DNA of 64,000 nucleotides from Rebecca billardiae RCC1528 (Eukaryota; Haptophyta): contig OZ251223.1 of the NCBI GenBank assembly GCA_965240325.2, positions 4,092,001-4,156,000 on the forward strand, read 5' to 3'. Positions 1 to 10,220 of the stretch are shown here, one piece after another (the first letter of the stretch is position 1; each line of letters begins with the position of its first letter). The notes under the pieces were generated by a model. The model had not been told where the DNA came from. It saw only the letters and a program-made list of their open reading frames with translations, and did not search any database. Position numbers and translations under genes: made by a program.

Positions 1-2195
1 CGCGCACGAGCACAAGGCCGAGAGCGCCGGCGAGGGCGCATGCGATCGGCACGATCGGCACGCCGTCGAAGAGACCGGGCGGCTTCGGCAGCTCGCCGAT
101 CTTGAACTTGGAGAGGATCTTCTCCGCGTTGTCCGAGTGACCGACCTCCTCGTATGCCTGCGGCGCGCAGACGCCAGCCGGTGGCGAGGGGGGGCGGGGT
201 TCGAGTGAGGACGGGCGGGCGGCGCGACGCAGGCGTGTGGCGCGGGCGAGCTGGCCCGCACCTCAGTCGCATCGGTGCCGACGACGCCCATGATCGACTC
301 GGGCCCTCCCGGATGCTCCTTCATGTACGATGCCGGGATCTTATAGACGTTGCCGCGGATCGCGAGCCATGCGTCATTCTGCGCACGCGGCGGCACGTGT
401 CGGCGGCGAGGGGGGCAGGTGAGCACAGGGCGCGAGCGCCAGGGCAGCGATGCATCGCTCGCTCGCAGAAGGGCGCTCGCGCACGCGCGCTCACCGCGTC
501 GGTGTGCTTGGCGACCTCCTCGAGCTCGATCGGCCCGTCCACCACGGGCATGCTGTCCGGCTGCCGCTCCGGCGCCGAGGCCCCGCCGCTCTTTGCGATG
601 TCGTTCATCGACGAGCCCTGCGCGAGTTTGCCCTGCGACGCGGACGACGTCATGCCCGGGTTTGGCGAGCTGCCGGCCAGGTTGTTGGACGACGAGTTGC
701 GGTTCAGCTGCAGGCCCGAGGCGATGCGACGCATGCCGGCGATGAGCGGCGAGGGCGACGCCGCCGCCGCCTTCTCCGTCTCCATCCACCCGCCCGGCAG
801 CTTGCCCGGCTGCGTCGGGTGCTCGAACGTGAGCTGCGACACAACGCCGCGCGCGTACGTGCGGTGGATCTTGACGCGGAAGATCGGGTTGTTGAGCATG
901 CCCATCACGTTCCAGGTGAGGTGGTTCGGCTGCGTGTTCATGTGCGAGTCCCACGCGCGGCAGCAGATCTCTTTCGCGCCGAGCAGCCGCGAGACGGACA
1001 CGTCGAACGACCAGAGGCAGTGGCACCAGTACCGGCCGTACTCGGTGGGCGTCTCGGGGTGCTCCACCTTGCCGCCCTCCCACGACACGCCGCCGTCGAG
1101 CGAGATCTCCGCGCGGATCACCTTCTTGCCGCCGCCCGAGTAGGCGTAGCCGCGGATGGTGTACACCTCGCCGGCGACCGAGTCCGGCGTGATCGGCATC
1201 ACCTCGTCGTGCGCCGGGCTCTCCATCGCCGAGTTGATGTTGAGCTCGTTGATGATGTAGTCGGGCTTGTACCACCAGCCCTCGGCCGTCGCCGACTCGG
1301 GCGTGACGCCGACCGGCAGCACGCGGTTGTCCATGAAGTGGTAGTGGTTGTCCGACTCGGCCTCGGCGACCTCGATGTGCGTGAGCCACTTGATCATGCG
1401 CCCGCCGATGTACCCCGGGATGATGATGCGCACCGGGTAGCCGTGGTCGGGCAGCAGCGTCTTGCCGTTCTGCTCCCACGCGACCATGATCTCGTTCGCC
1501 GGGTCGAGCACCTTGTGCAGCGGGACCGACGTGCCGTAAGAGCCGTCCTCGCCCTTGGGGAGCTCGCCCTTCGGGCCGCGGAAGCGCACGTGCAGCTTGC
1601 CCTCGGGGTCGTCCTTGACGCCCGCCGCGCGCAGCACCTCGCTCAGCAGGCAGCCGCCCCACACGGTCGTCGCCCACGCCGTCGGGCCCCACGAGAAGCC
1701 GATCGTCTGCTTGACCATGTTCTGCTCCTTGCGCCGGTTGCCCGCGCAGACGAGCAGGACGGGGATCTGGCGGAAGGGCATCTGCTGCAGCTCCGCCATC
1801 GAGAACTGCCGCGGCTTGTCGACCAGGCCCTCCACGTCGATGCGCCACTCGTCCCACACCTTCTGCTTGGCCTCGTCGGTCGGGATCTTGACGGGCACGG
1901 CGCCGTGGTTGCGGACGTAGTGGAGCTGCGGCGGGCAAATGAAGCCCTGCTTCATGCACAGCGTCAGCGGCGGCTCGCAGTTGAACGGGTGCAGGCCGGT
2001 GAGGCGCACGAGCTCCGGGTGGCGCGGGACCCAGTCGTCCGGCGTGCCCTTGTCGCGGTCGTCGACGGCACTGATGTCGAGCCAGTTCTTGGCCTCGCCG
2101 CTCGCGATGTACTTCTTGGCGCAGACCGTCGCCCCCTTGGTCTTGTGGAACGCGTCCTTCGCCAGCTGCTTGTCGATCTTTGCGTTGGTCGCCAT
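1..2195 (-). CDS. Assimilatory nitrate reductase, Mo-pterin and cytochrome b5 part (3' end outside window)
   Basis: Reduces nitrate to nitrite at a molybdenum cofactor fed by a b5 haem. I read three exons: 495-2195, 378-262 and 157 to beyond base 1. The introns, 379-494 and 158-261, are both phase 0. Start chosen at 2195 (MATNAKID); an in-frame ATG at 2264 is possible. The Mo ligand lies in LLVCAGNRRKEQN (Cys150), and WWYKPDYIINELNINS plus GYAYSGGGKK are hallmarks of eukaryotic nitrate reductase rather than sulfite oxidase. A Ser-rich hinge (about residues 515-550) leads to cytochrome b5, with haem ligands His589 (EHPGG) and His613 (VGHSD) 24 residues apart. After KIGELPKPP comes a hydrophobic stretch, VPIVPIACALAGALGLVLV, where a linker to the FAD domain is expected. 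It looks like a tail anchor, so the NADH/FAD module may be absent or separate. Confidence 0.88.
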
Positions 2196-3133
2196 CTCAG
2201 TTCGCGCGCGATGCAGCACTCCACGTGTGTTGAGGCCGGCTGGACGCACGGTTGGCTGATGCACGGCGCGTCCTCGCTTGTGAGTGGCCGCGGCGAAAAG
2301 TCAAGCTCACGATTCGTTGGTCTGGGACCACTTGCCCGACGACTCTGAGTCGCTTGAAAGCCATCGCCGTATATGGCAAGTGGGTACTTGATCATAGCCA
2401 GACTTCATATGGTGCCGCTTCGGAATCGCCACATCACTTATTGCTCAATTCGCCGTCCCCGTCCTCGCGGACCCTATTAACTTGTCTTCGGTATCGTCCC
2501 AAGAAGGGCATCTGTTCATCATTCGTCGCCGCTCGCCAGATTCTCGAGATTGGTCGAAGGGGTCGAAGAAAGTCGAAGGATCCCGCCTATGGATAAGTAG
2601 ATATACATGTTTCCGTTGTTGGAGGTCGTACAAGAATTATGCGAAGGAAATAACGACTGAGCCGCGAACGTACCCCTATGGAAGAAAATGAATATGGATG
2701 AGTTACATCATCGAGGGAAGGACGCAAGAAGAGACGAGTGTGAATCGTTCGCGAAGGCCACTAGACGGCGGGCCATCTGCCTCGGGAGAGTCGCGGACCA
2801 TTTCTGCGCACCCGCGAGCGGTCTCACAAACACCTGGGGGCGGTCCGCGACGTGCCCTGGCGGCGGCGGTGTGTACGGCCGCACCGCACTGTGCAGCAAC
2901 GCGGCCCGTCGCAGACCCGCGGAGACCGAGTGGACGGTCGCGCCTCGCGGTGCAGCGTGAGCGGAATGAGAATTAGCTCGGCTCTCCGCGCTGTCCCGGA
3001 CTCGGAAGGTCCAGGTGACCCAGTCGCGCGCAAGCGCGATCATGAGCGAACGCGCTCGCGAGCGCCTGCGAATCGGGGCCGAGCGCCTGAGCCGCCGCTG
3101 CACAGCGCTCCTCTGGGGTGCCGAGGCGCTTGA
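2196..3133. other. Intergenic, no gene recognised
   Basis: About 940 bases between the 5' end of nitrate reductase and the next minus-strand reading frame. Bases 2300-2750 are clearly less GC-rich than the genes, consistent with a promoter or untranslated region. Short open frames here show no family motif. Confidence 0.5.
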
Positions 3134-4345
3134 TCACGGCGCGTAGGCCACGGCGCCAGGGTGCGGCGCGCGCTGCAGCAGTGCCAGCCACGAGCTGGTG
3201 CCTCGCACCTTGGGTCTCGAGGCGCCGCGCGCTCCGCTCGCGCCGCCCGTCGCTCGCGCGTGGCGTCGGCAGCCCCGCGCGTGTGAGGACGCGCGCGAGC
3301 CGCATCGTGCGCGCGCCGCCGGTGCCCGCGCGCTCCTCGCCGCGTGCCGATGGGTCTTCGTGCCGCCGCCAGCGGCGCCACCGAGCCCGCGTACCCACGC
3401 ACTCCGCTGCGGGCCCGAGGCGGGATGCACCACCGCGGCCGTCTCGTGGGCCGGCGCGGCTGCGGCGGCTCCGTCGGGGCGAGAGCGGGGTGTGACGGCG
3501 GGCCAGAGCGGCGCGCCTGCACTGGACGGTGGATCGGCCGCGCCGCGATCGTCGGGCCCGCGCTCGAGGGGCCCCTGGTCCACGGCACCGGCGGCGGCGG
3601 CGGCCACGCCGCCGTGCGGGCGAGCGGCCGCGAGCGGCCGGTGCGGCCGCGCGCGGGACGCGTCCCCTGAGGCGGAGGCGGTGGGGGTGGCCGAGCCGTC
3701 GGCGGCGCTCGTGGTGTGCGCGTGGGCCAGCCGGGAGCGCAGGCTCTGGCACTCGACGCGCGATTCGTGGAGCTGGCGAGCGAGTGACGACGCCTCGCGC
3801 GCACTGCGCGTGGCGCTGGCGCCGCTCGCGAGCGCGACGGCTGCCAGGCCAGCACAGAGCAGCAGGGCGGACTTCTGGGCGGTGGCCGGGCTGGAGCTGC
3901 GGGCCATATCGGCCGGGTGGGCGAACGGATCGGCGCGCTCCGTCTCCTCGCGCGCCAGGCCGTCACCGCCGGCCTCGAGCAGCCACTCAGCTGCGACGCG
4001 CTGCTCGCGCAGCTCGCACGCGTCGCGCCGGAGGTCGGCGACGAGCTCGGGGAGGCGGGCGGCGGCGTGGGCGGGGACGCCATCGACAGATGCCAGCGCG
4101 AGGATCTCCTCGAGGCAGCAGTGCAGGTCGCCCTCGGCCACGTTGCCCGAGCAGCCGCTCGACGTCAGCCCGCTCGAGCGCGACTCTGAGCACGACGACG
4201 GCGGCGTCGAGGAGCGGTCGAGGAGCGGCGGGGCCCCTTTGGTCGGCGCGCGGTCGATCGGGGAGGCGCGCAGGCCGAGTGCCTCGGTGCACGGCACGAC
4301 GAGCGTGCCCGGCGCCCGCCGGCGGTACTTGGGCGGCGACCTCAT
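3134..4345 (-). CDS. Hypothetical protein with one transmembrane segment and a short coiled coil
   Basis: A 403-residue open frame that I do not recognise. It has an acidic, Leu-rich stretch (about residues 70-130, containing LEEILALASVDGVPAHAAA), one hydrophobic helix near residues 158-176 (SALLLCAGLAAVALASG), a short heptad-like region (SSLARQLHESRVECQSLRSR), and then a long Ala/Pro/Arg-rich low-complexity tail. The first half looks like real coding sequence. The tail may be read-through past an unrecognised intron. It is divergent from the sulfatase-like gene at 4592. GC-rich DNA opens long frames by chance, so confidence is limited. Confidence 0.4.
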   Translation of the reverse strand: MRSPPKYRRRAPGTLVVPCTEALGLRASPIDRAPTKGAPPLLDRSSTPPSSCSESRSSGLTSSGCSGNVAEGDLHCCLEEILALASVDGVPAHAAARLPELVADLRRDACELREQRVAAEWLLEAGGDGLAREETERADPFAHPADMARSSSPATAQKSALLLCAGLAAVALASGASATRSAREASSLARQLHESRVECQSLRSRLAHAHTTSAADGSATPTASASGDASRARPHRPLAAARPHGGVAAAAAGAVDQGPLERGPDDRGAADPPSSAGAPLWPAVTPRSRPDGAAAAAPAHETAAVVHPASGPQRSAWVRGLGGAAGGGTKTHRHAARSARAPAARARCGSRASSHARGCRRHARATGGASGARGASRPKVRGTSSWLALLQRAPHPGAVAYAP

Positions 4346-4591
4346 CGCGCGGGGGGCAGCGCTCCCGCCTCCACCTTTCTCACAGCGTGCTGATCGTCAA
4401 GACTCGTCGGTTGCCAAGCGTTCGCAACCGCGCCGGCGCCCGCGCGGCCCGCCCCGCCGGGGCCGGCACGACGGAACCTGGTCAGAAAAAGGAGGGGAAA
4501 GACGTTAGACGTGTCCTGCCGATGCCGCACGCCCCGGAGGCCCGGACCTTTTGTCACCCGGACTGTCTTCTGACGGTCGCAATCTGCAAGC

Positions 4592-6748
4592 ATGGCGGCC
4601 ACACTCGCGGCGAGAGGGGCTCGCGGAGCAGGGCCGGCAGGAAGCGTGCCGCGCTTCCTGCCGGCCCTGCTCCTCGGCGCCCTCGCGTGGCGCGGCGCGG
4701 GCGAGGTGGCCGAGCGCCCCTCGGCCGATGTCTCGAGCGCCGAGACGCGCAACCTGCTGCTCGTGGTCGTCGCCGACCTGAGCGCGGCCGATCTGGGCTG
4801 CTTTGGCGGCTCCATCGCGCACACGCCGCGGATCGACGGGTTCGCGCGCGTCGCGCTGCGGTTCAACAACGCGTACGCTCAGTCGAGTAGCTCCGCGCCC
4901 TCGCGTAGCAGCATGCTCACCGGCGTGCCCCCTGACGCCCTCGGCGTGTACGACGACACCACGCACTTCCGCGACCAGGAGGGCGGCGCGTCGCTCGTGA
5001 CGCTCCCGCAGTACCTGCTGCGCCGCGGGTACAGGGCGGTGTCGTACGGGCGCATCTTCCACGGCGAGCTCAACGACCCCGCATCATGGTCCAGCCAGCG
5101 AGCCTTCGCCGACAACCACACGTACCGCGAGCTGCGCGGCGCGGCGTGGCGCGCCGTGGGCGGAGCGCAGTACGAGGGCGGCGAGAACAACTATGACGCT
5201 GGCCCGCCGCGCGCCGACGAGGCGCTGCGCGCGCGGCCGCCGTGCGAGCGCTCGCTGTCGAAGCCGGTGGACGAGTACGCGGACGAGCGCGTCGTGCGGG
5301 CTGCCGTCGACGCGATCGGCCGCCTCTCGGCCGAGGAGGCGCCCTGGGCGGTCTCGGTCGGCCTGAGCGCGACCGCGCTGCCGTACACGGCACCGGACGT
5401 CGAGTGGCAGCGCATGGCGGCGCAGCCGATGGGCGCGGCGGACAAGCGCATGGCGAGCAGCGGGCGGGCCGCCACGACGCCACGCCCGCGCGGGCTCTCG
5501 GCCCAGGCCGCCGCCGAGCTCGAGCGCATGCTCGAGCTGCGGCGCTTCGGCGGCGTGCCGCTGCTCGGCCCGCTCAGCTACGCGCACGCGGCCGAGCTGA
5601 GGCATGCGTTCCGCGCGGCGCTCCTGTCGGTCGACCGCGCGTTCGGCGCGCTGCTCGACGCGGTGGAGGCGGCGGACAAGACGGAGGAGACGGTGGTCGT
5701 CCTCGTCTCCGACCACGGCTCGAAGCACGCCGAGTACGGCGGCGCGTGGGGCGGCCGCACGCTGCTGCAGCGCGACGTGCGCGTGCCCCTCCTGCTCTCA
5801 GACCCTGGCTCGGTCGTGCACTTCCTCGCGCTCGGCCAGCGGCGCGACCGCGACGGCGGCGGGACGGGCGGCGTCTCGACGGACGAGCTGGTCGAGCTGG
5901 TGGACCTCTTCCCCACGCTGCTCTCCGCCCTCGGCGTGCCCGACTGGGCGCGCGACGGCGCGCTGCGCGCGCAGCTGCGCGGGCGCGACGTGTCGGCCCT
6001 GCTCGCGTCCGCGCACGGCGTGCTGCCGCCGGAGCAGCAGCTGCACGCGGCGCGCGCGCAGGCGGTGGGCGTGATGCACGACGCGGCGTGCGCGTGCATG
6101 GGCTACACGCTGGTCGCGAAGCCGTCGCACCCCGCGCTGCGCACGCTGCGCCGCGCCCCCGTCCCGCAGCGCGGGCTCGTCAAGCTCGTGCACTGGCTGG
6201 CGCCGGGCGCGTCGCAGTGCCAGGCCGCGCGCGGGCACAACGCGAGCGCCGCGCGGGTGGTCACGGCGTGTGCGGGGTCAATGGATCTCTACTTGCTCGA
6301 CAGCCCGCGCGAGCTCGAGCGCGAGTCGATCGCCACGAGCCCCAGGGGCGCTTACATCGCGCGGGGCCTCGTCGACGAGATCGAGCGGTACGCCGAAGCT
6401 TGGACGCGCGCGCCTCGCCGCCGGCTGTGCCGCTACGTCGGCTGCGGCGACGTCGATCTCGCCCCGCTGGCGCGCCGCCGCCGCGTCATGGTCGGCAAGC
6501 TCGCCAGGCAGGGCTCCGCTGGCGCCGCCGTGGGCGCAAGGCGCGTCAAGGGCAAGCCGGAACCCATGGCTGGCCCCGCTGCCCGCCCGGGCGCCAAGCC
6601 GGATGAGCAGGCCATCGCACAAGCCAGGTGGCTCGCGTGGAAGCACATCACGACGCATCGGCACGGCTATGTGCAACGCAACCCGCGCGCGGCCAGGACT
6701 CCCGTCCCCGACGACTCCGAGTTACCATCGTCGCCCGGCTGGCCGTAG
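4592..6748 (+). CDS. Iduronate-2-sulfatase-like protein, probable non-canonical or inactive sulfatase
   Basis: A 718-residue protein of the alkaline-phosphatase/sulfatase superfamily with a probable signal peptide (RFLPALLLGALAW). Co-linear matches to animal iduronate-2-sulfatase include DLGCFGG, a TPRIDGFA stretch, APSRSSMLTG, the YGRIFHG segment, VSDHGS and ELVDLFPTLLSALG. The residue normally converted to formylglycine, the Cys of the C-X-P-S-R signature, is Ser101 here (codon TCC at 4892-4894; context SSSAPSR). The paired metal-binding Asp-Asp near the N-terminus is Ala61-Asp62, the Lys of the GKVFH motif is Arg, and the GYHKPH His is missing. The SDH metal ligands persist. It could be a pseudo-enzyme, a binding protein, or a Ser-type sulfatase needing an unusual maturase. 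The C-terminal 100 residues are basic and low in complexity. It is convergent with UBC9. Confidence 0.82.
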   Translation: MAATLAARGARGAGPAGSVPRFLPALLLGALAWRGAGEVAERPSADVSSAETRNLLLVVVADLSAADLGCFGGSIAHTPRIDGFARVALRFNNAYAQSSSSAPSRSSMLTGVPPDALGVYDDTTHFRDQEGGASLVTLPQYLLRRGYRAVSYGRIFHGELNDPASWSSQRAFADNHTYRELRGAAWRAVGGAQYEGGENNYDAGPPRADEALRARPPCERSLSKPVDEYADERVVRAAVDAIGRLSAEEAPWAVSVGLSATALPYTAPDVEWQRMAAQPMGAADKRMASSGRAATTPRPRGLSAQAAAELERMLELRRFGGVPLLGPLSYAHAAELRHAFRAALLSVDRAFGALLDAVEAADKTEETVVVLVSDHGSKHAEYGGAWGGRTLLQRDVRVPLLLSDPGSVVHFLALGQRRDRDGGGTGGVSTDELVELVDLFPTLLSALGVPDWARDGALRAQLRGRDVSALLASAHGVLPPEQQLHAARAQAVGVMHDAACACMGYTLVAKPSHPALRTLRRAPVPQRGLVKLVHWLAPGASQCQAARGHNASAARVVTACAGSMDLYLLDSPRELERESIATSPRGAYIARGLVDEIERYAEAWTRAPRRRLCRYVGCGDVDLAPLARRRRVMVGKLARQGSAGAAVGARRVKGKPEPMAGPAARPGAKPDEQAIAQARWLAWKHITTHRHGYVQRNPRAARTPVPDDSELPSSPGWP
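4625..4673. repeat. Perfect 22-bp inverted repeat, 5-nt loop, inside the sulfatase-like signal-peptide coding region
   Basis: Left arm 4625-4646 and right arm 4652-4673 are exact reverse complements around the loop TGCCG. The arm begins GGAGCAGGGCCGGCAGG. The transcript would form a very stable GC-rich hairpin 34 nt downstream of the ATG. Confidence 0.9.
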
Positions 6749-7235
6749 GCGTAACTTCCGCCGTAAGTACTATAGAATATATATATTATTATGAAATAAT
6801 TAAATATTCTTTTTAAAAAACCAGCACACGGGCCGCGTGCCGTCCGCGACCGCGGCGCCGGCGGCGGCCCCTCGCCTCGCGACGCTGGCAGCCAGACTCC
6901 GGCCGCTCCGAGACGGCAGACCAGTCAGACCGGCAGCCCGGGCAGGCCGCCGCCGTCGTCAGTCTGACTGACTGAGTCGTCACGGCCAGTGCCGGACCGT
7001 CCGAACCTGAGGCTGATGACACTGCAACGAAACGGTGCCGGGTGCCGCACTGCATGGGCTGACTCGAGAGTCGAGATGGGCGACTTGAGTGCATGCCACA
7101 CACCTGCCCTGCCTGGCTCTGCCCGGGGCCACGCCTCCGCGCACAGCACGCATTATGTGCCACCCCGCGCCACCGGAGCCGTGTCCTGGTCCAGCAGTGC
7201 TGGACGGGCCCACAGACAGCACCTCCCGTGCGCTG
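6749..7235. other. Convergent intergenic region with AT-rich tract
   Basis: This lies between the 3' ends of the sulfatase-like gene and UBC9. Bases 6768-6826 are almost pure A/T, in strong contrast to their surroundings. They probably serve 3'-end formation of one or both transcripts. No gene seen. Confidence 0.55.
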
Positions 7236-7898
7236 TCACGGCTGGTAGTTCGGATGCTTGGCCTGCTCCCTGACACGTTTGCTGTAGTTCGACGGGTCAT
7301 CCCTGCGCGCGCAGTTCGGCGGGGACTCGCCGCGCGTGCGTTGGCGCCCGCAGACACGTCGGTGGCCGGTCGCACTGCGCGGGGCGCGCACTTGAGGAGC
7401 TGGAATGGCTCTCGTTGCGCGGGGTCGGAGTTGTTCGGGTTGTCGAGCAGATCCTGGATGCCGATGAGCATCTGCTTCACCGTGATCGACGGCTTCCATC
7501 CCTTCTGCTCGTCGAGGATGCTCAGGCAGATCGTGCCAGAGGGGTACACCTGCGCGCGTGGACCGCCGGCCCAGATCAGCGCCGTTCAGAGTCAGCTCAG
7601 CCGCGCGCTCTGGGCAGAGCCCTCTGGCCCGCGTGGCGCGCACGTTAGGGTGGAAGAGGCCGGGCACAAACTTGCACTTTGGCGGCTTGCTCGGGTACTC
7701 GTCCGAAAACTCCATCGAGACCCTGTACAGCCCGCCCTCCCAGTCGGTGCCCTTCTTCCCCGGCACGGCGCAGTCCCAGAACATGAGGTTGAACGAGCCA
7801 TCCTCGTTGCTGCGTGGCTTGGCAACGAAGCCATGCGGGTGATCCTTGCGCCAGTTCTTGCGCTCCTCAGTGAGCCGTCCACGAGCGATGCCAGCCAT
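7236..7898 (-). CDS. UBC9: SUMO-conjugating enzyme E2 (UBC9)
   Basis: Carries SUMO as a thioester and transfers it to lysines of target proteins, mainly in the nucleus. Three exons splice cleanly: 7898-7644, 7549-7392 and 7302-7236. The introns are 7550-7643 (phase 0) and 7303-7391 (phase 2), both starting GTGCGC and ending GCAG. The product is 159 residues; animal UBC9 has 158. The N-terminus [29 protein letters not shown], the active-site motif [11 protein letters not shown] with the catalytic Cys at residue 93 (the same number as in animals), and the C-terminal SKRVREQAK all match UBC9 rather than ubiquitin E2s. The HPN motif ends exon 1. No key residue is missing. Confidence 0.95.
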   Translation of the reverse strand: MAGIARGRLTEERKNWRKDHPHGFVAKPRSNEDGSFNLMFWDCAVPGKKGTDWEGGLYRVSMEFSDEYPSKPPKCKFVPGLFHPNVRATRARGLCPERAAELTLNGADLGRRSTRAGVPLWHDLPEHPRRAEGMEAVDHGEADAHRHPGSARQPEQLRPRATRAIPAPQVRAPRSATGHRRVCGRQRTRGESPPNCARRDDPSNYSKRVREQAKHPNYQP

Positions 7899-8882
7899 GG
7901 CCGGGGGGCTTGCACGATGCCGCCGCGCTCCGCGGGACCACGACAGGCCGTTCTAGACACACCTCGTCCTGCGACGCCGGTGAACACTGGACAAGGCGCT
8001 TCTGCCGTGACTGGCGAGCGCGCGCGGAGTGCGCGAACCAAACAAAGTGCGCACGGTACGGCGCATGCACGACTATTTTTTATTCGACGCTGAAAATCTG
8101 CCCGTTTCCGATGCACCGCGGGCGTGTGCCGGACGACGAACGCGGTTGCCGGGCGCGACGCGTACCATGCCCTGCGCGTTTGCAGCCCGGTCGCGGGAGC
8201 GCGGCTCCACGGCGTCACGATGAGATTCGTTATGCGTGTGACGGCTCGTTGTCAAACCGGGCACTGGCTTAGTCCGCACTGCTCGTGTCACTCATGTCAG
8301 CCGCCGCACGGGCCCCGTGGCGCCCCGCGACCTGGCGTTAGTCCGTCCTGAGTCGCTGCCAGTGGCCTGGGACTCACGGTCACTGGCAACGGCTCAGGAG
8401 GGACTTGTCAAACGGAGCCCGTTGCCCCATGCTATACGCTAGACAGTGCTGTGCTACGTCTGGAGCCGCCCATGCAGGAGAGCCACCTGCCCTCCGACAC
8501 GCGAGCTCGCGGGCGTCGCTTCTTACTAAGGCGCCATGCCGCTCTTCGTCTTTTCGCGCGGATTCCGCGGAAACACGCGGGTCCGTGGTACCCCCGAGCA
8601 AGCACTGCCGACATTTACAAAAGCGGCTGATGACCGACGAATATACGGGCCAAGGCCGCTCAACTGCTCAGAATGCTTTCCACCTCGCCACGGTTCGTCG
8701 GTAATTGTCGGCTGAGACTGCGAGACTTGCCCGAGACGACTCCGCGAAAACGCAGGTTTGGGGCATGGCATCGGCCTTGATTCTGCACCGGGAGTCGACG
8801 CCCCGAGCCGACTCGGGGCGTCGACACCCGCGTCCCTGCGCCGCTGCGCAAGACGAAAACTTGGACCGTCCAGTCCAGCATC
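7899..8882. promoter_or_regulatory. Divergent intergenic region, UBC9 and alanine dehydrogenase
   Basis: About 980 bases between the divergent starts of UBC9 (minus) and alanine dehydrogenase (plus), so it must hold both promoters. I see no TATA box or named site with confidence, and no convincing gene. Confidence 0.45.
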
Positions 8883-10220
8883 ATGCTCTCCTCGCTCAAG
8901 CCCACGCAGTCGCTCGCTCGGCCACACGCCGCAATGCTCGGTGTCGGCGCCCTCAAGATCGCAACACACGCCAGTGGCCGTGTGGCCTGCGTCGGCATGG
9001 CCCAGCACGCCCTGCGCTCGGCGTCCACTATCGTGGGCGTCCCCAAGGAGATTAAGAACAACGAGAACCGCGTCGGCCTCACGCCGGGCACCGTGCGCCA
9101 GCTGGTCGCGCAGGGCCACGAGGCGGTGGTTGAGTCCAACGCGGGCGCCGGAATCGGCCTGAGTGACGACCAGTACGTGCAGGCCGGCGCGCGCATCCTC
9201 GGCACCGCCGAGGAGGTCTTCAGCGTGGCCGACATGATCGTGAAGGTGAAGGAGCCGCAGCCCGCCGAGTGCAGGATGCTGCGGCCGGGGCAGGTGCTCT
9301 TCACGTACCTGCACCTCGCGCCCGACCCGCTGCAGACCCAGCTCCTCCAGGAATCGGGCGCCATCTGCGTCGCCTACGAGACCGTCACCGACGATCGCGG
9401 CACGTTGCCGCTGCTCGCGCCGATGAGCGAGGTGGCCGGCCGCATGTCCATCCAGGCCGGCGCGCACTGCCTCGAGAAGACGCACGGCGGCGCGGGCGTG
9501 CTGCTCGGCGGCGTGCCCGGCACGCCCCCCGCCAAGGTGGCCATCCTCGGCGGCGGCGTCGTCGGCACCAACGCCGCGCGCATGGCCATGGGGCTGGAGG
9601 CACACGTAACTGTGCTCGACCGCAGCCTGGAGCGGCTGCGCCAGCTCGACCTGGCCTTCGGCCGCCGGCTGAACACGCAGTACGCGGACCTCGAGAACGT
9701 CGAGCGTGCGGTGCTCGAGGCCGACCTCGTGATCGGCGCGGTCCTCGTCCCCGGCGCCGCGGCGCCCCGCCTCGTCACGCGCGACATGGTGCGGCGCATG
9801 AGGCCGGGATCCGTCCTCGTCGACGTGGCGATCGACCAGGGTGGCTGCTTCGAGACGTCGCACGCAACGACGCACGCCGACCCGACGTACGTCGTCGACG
9901 GCGTGGTGCACTACTGCGTGGCGAACATGCCGGGCGCCGTGCCCCGCACCTCCACCTTCGCGCTCAACAACGCGACCGCGCCGTTTGTGCTCGCCCTCGC
10001 CAACAAGGGGTGGCAGCAGGCGCTGCTCGACGACGCGCACCTGCTCAACGGCCTCAACGTGTGCCGCGGCGAGCTGACGCACCCGGCGCTCGCGCACCTC
10101 GGGGCGGTGATCCCGGCGGCGAAGGCGCTCGCCGACGCCAAGCCGCTGACGCGCGAGGAGATCGCCGCGCTTCGGACCGCGCTCCCGTCGCACGCGCTCC
10201 TCGCGAACGGAGGCGCGTAG
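8883..10220 (+). CDS. Alanine dehydrogenase, probably organelle-targeted
   Basis: Interconverts L-alanine and pyruvate plus ammonium with NAD(H). It is 445 residues long, while bacterial enzymes have about 370. The extra 48 or so N-terminal residues are basic, hydroxylated and Ala-rich, as in a mitochondrial or plastid presequence. The mature part begins [20 protein letters not shown]. Visible motifs are [10 protein letters not shown] (catalytic Lys), [10 protein letters not shown] (catalytic His), [13 protein letters not shown], the Rossmann loop [34 protein letters not shown] and [20 protein letters not shown]. All core residues are present. It is single-exon. It could let the alga use alanine as a nitrogen source or re-assimilate ammonium, a theme shared with the nitrate reductase at the window edge. 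Confidence 0.95.
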   Translation: MLSSLKPTQSLARPHAAMLGVGALKIATHASGRVACVGMAQHALRSASTIVGVPKEIKNNENRVGLTPGTVRQLVAQGHEAVVESNAGAGIGLSDDQYVQAGARILGTAEEVFSVADMIVKVKEPQPAECRMLRPGQVLFTYLHLAPDPLQTQLLQESGAICVAYETVTDDRGTLPLLAPMSEVAGRMSIQAGAHCLEKTHGGAGVLLGGVPGTPPAKVAILGGGVVGTNAARMAMGLEAHVTVLDRSLERLRQLDLAFGRRLNTQYADLENVERAVLEADLVIGAVLVPGAAAPRLVTRDMVRRMRPGSVLVDVAIDQGGCFETSHATTHADPTYVVDGVVHYCVANMPGAVPRTSTFALNNATAPFVLALANKGWQQALLDDAHLLNGLNVCRGELTHPALAHLGAVIPAAKALADAKPLTREEIAALRTALPSHALLANGGA

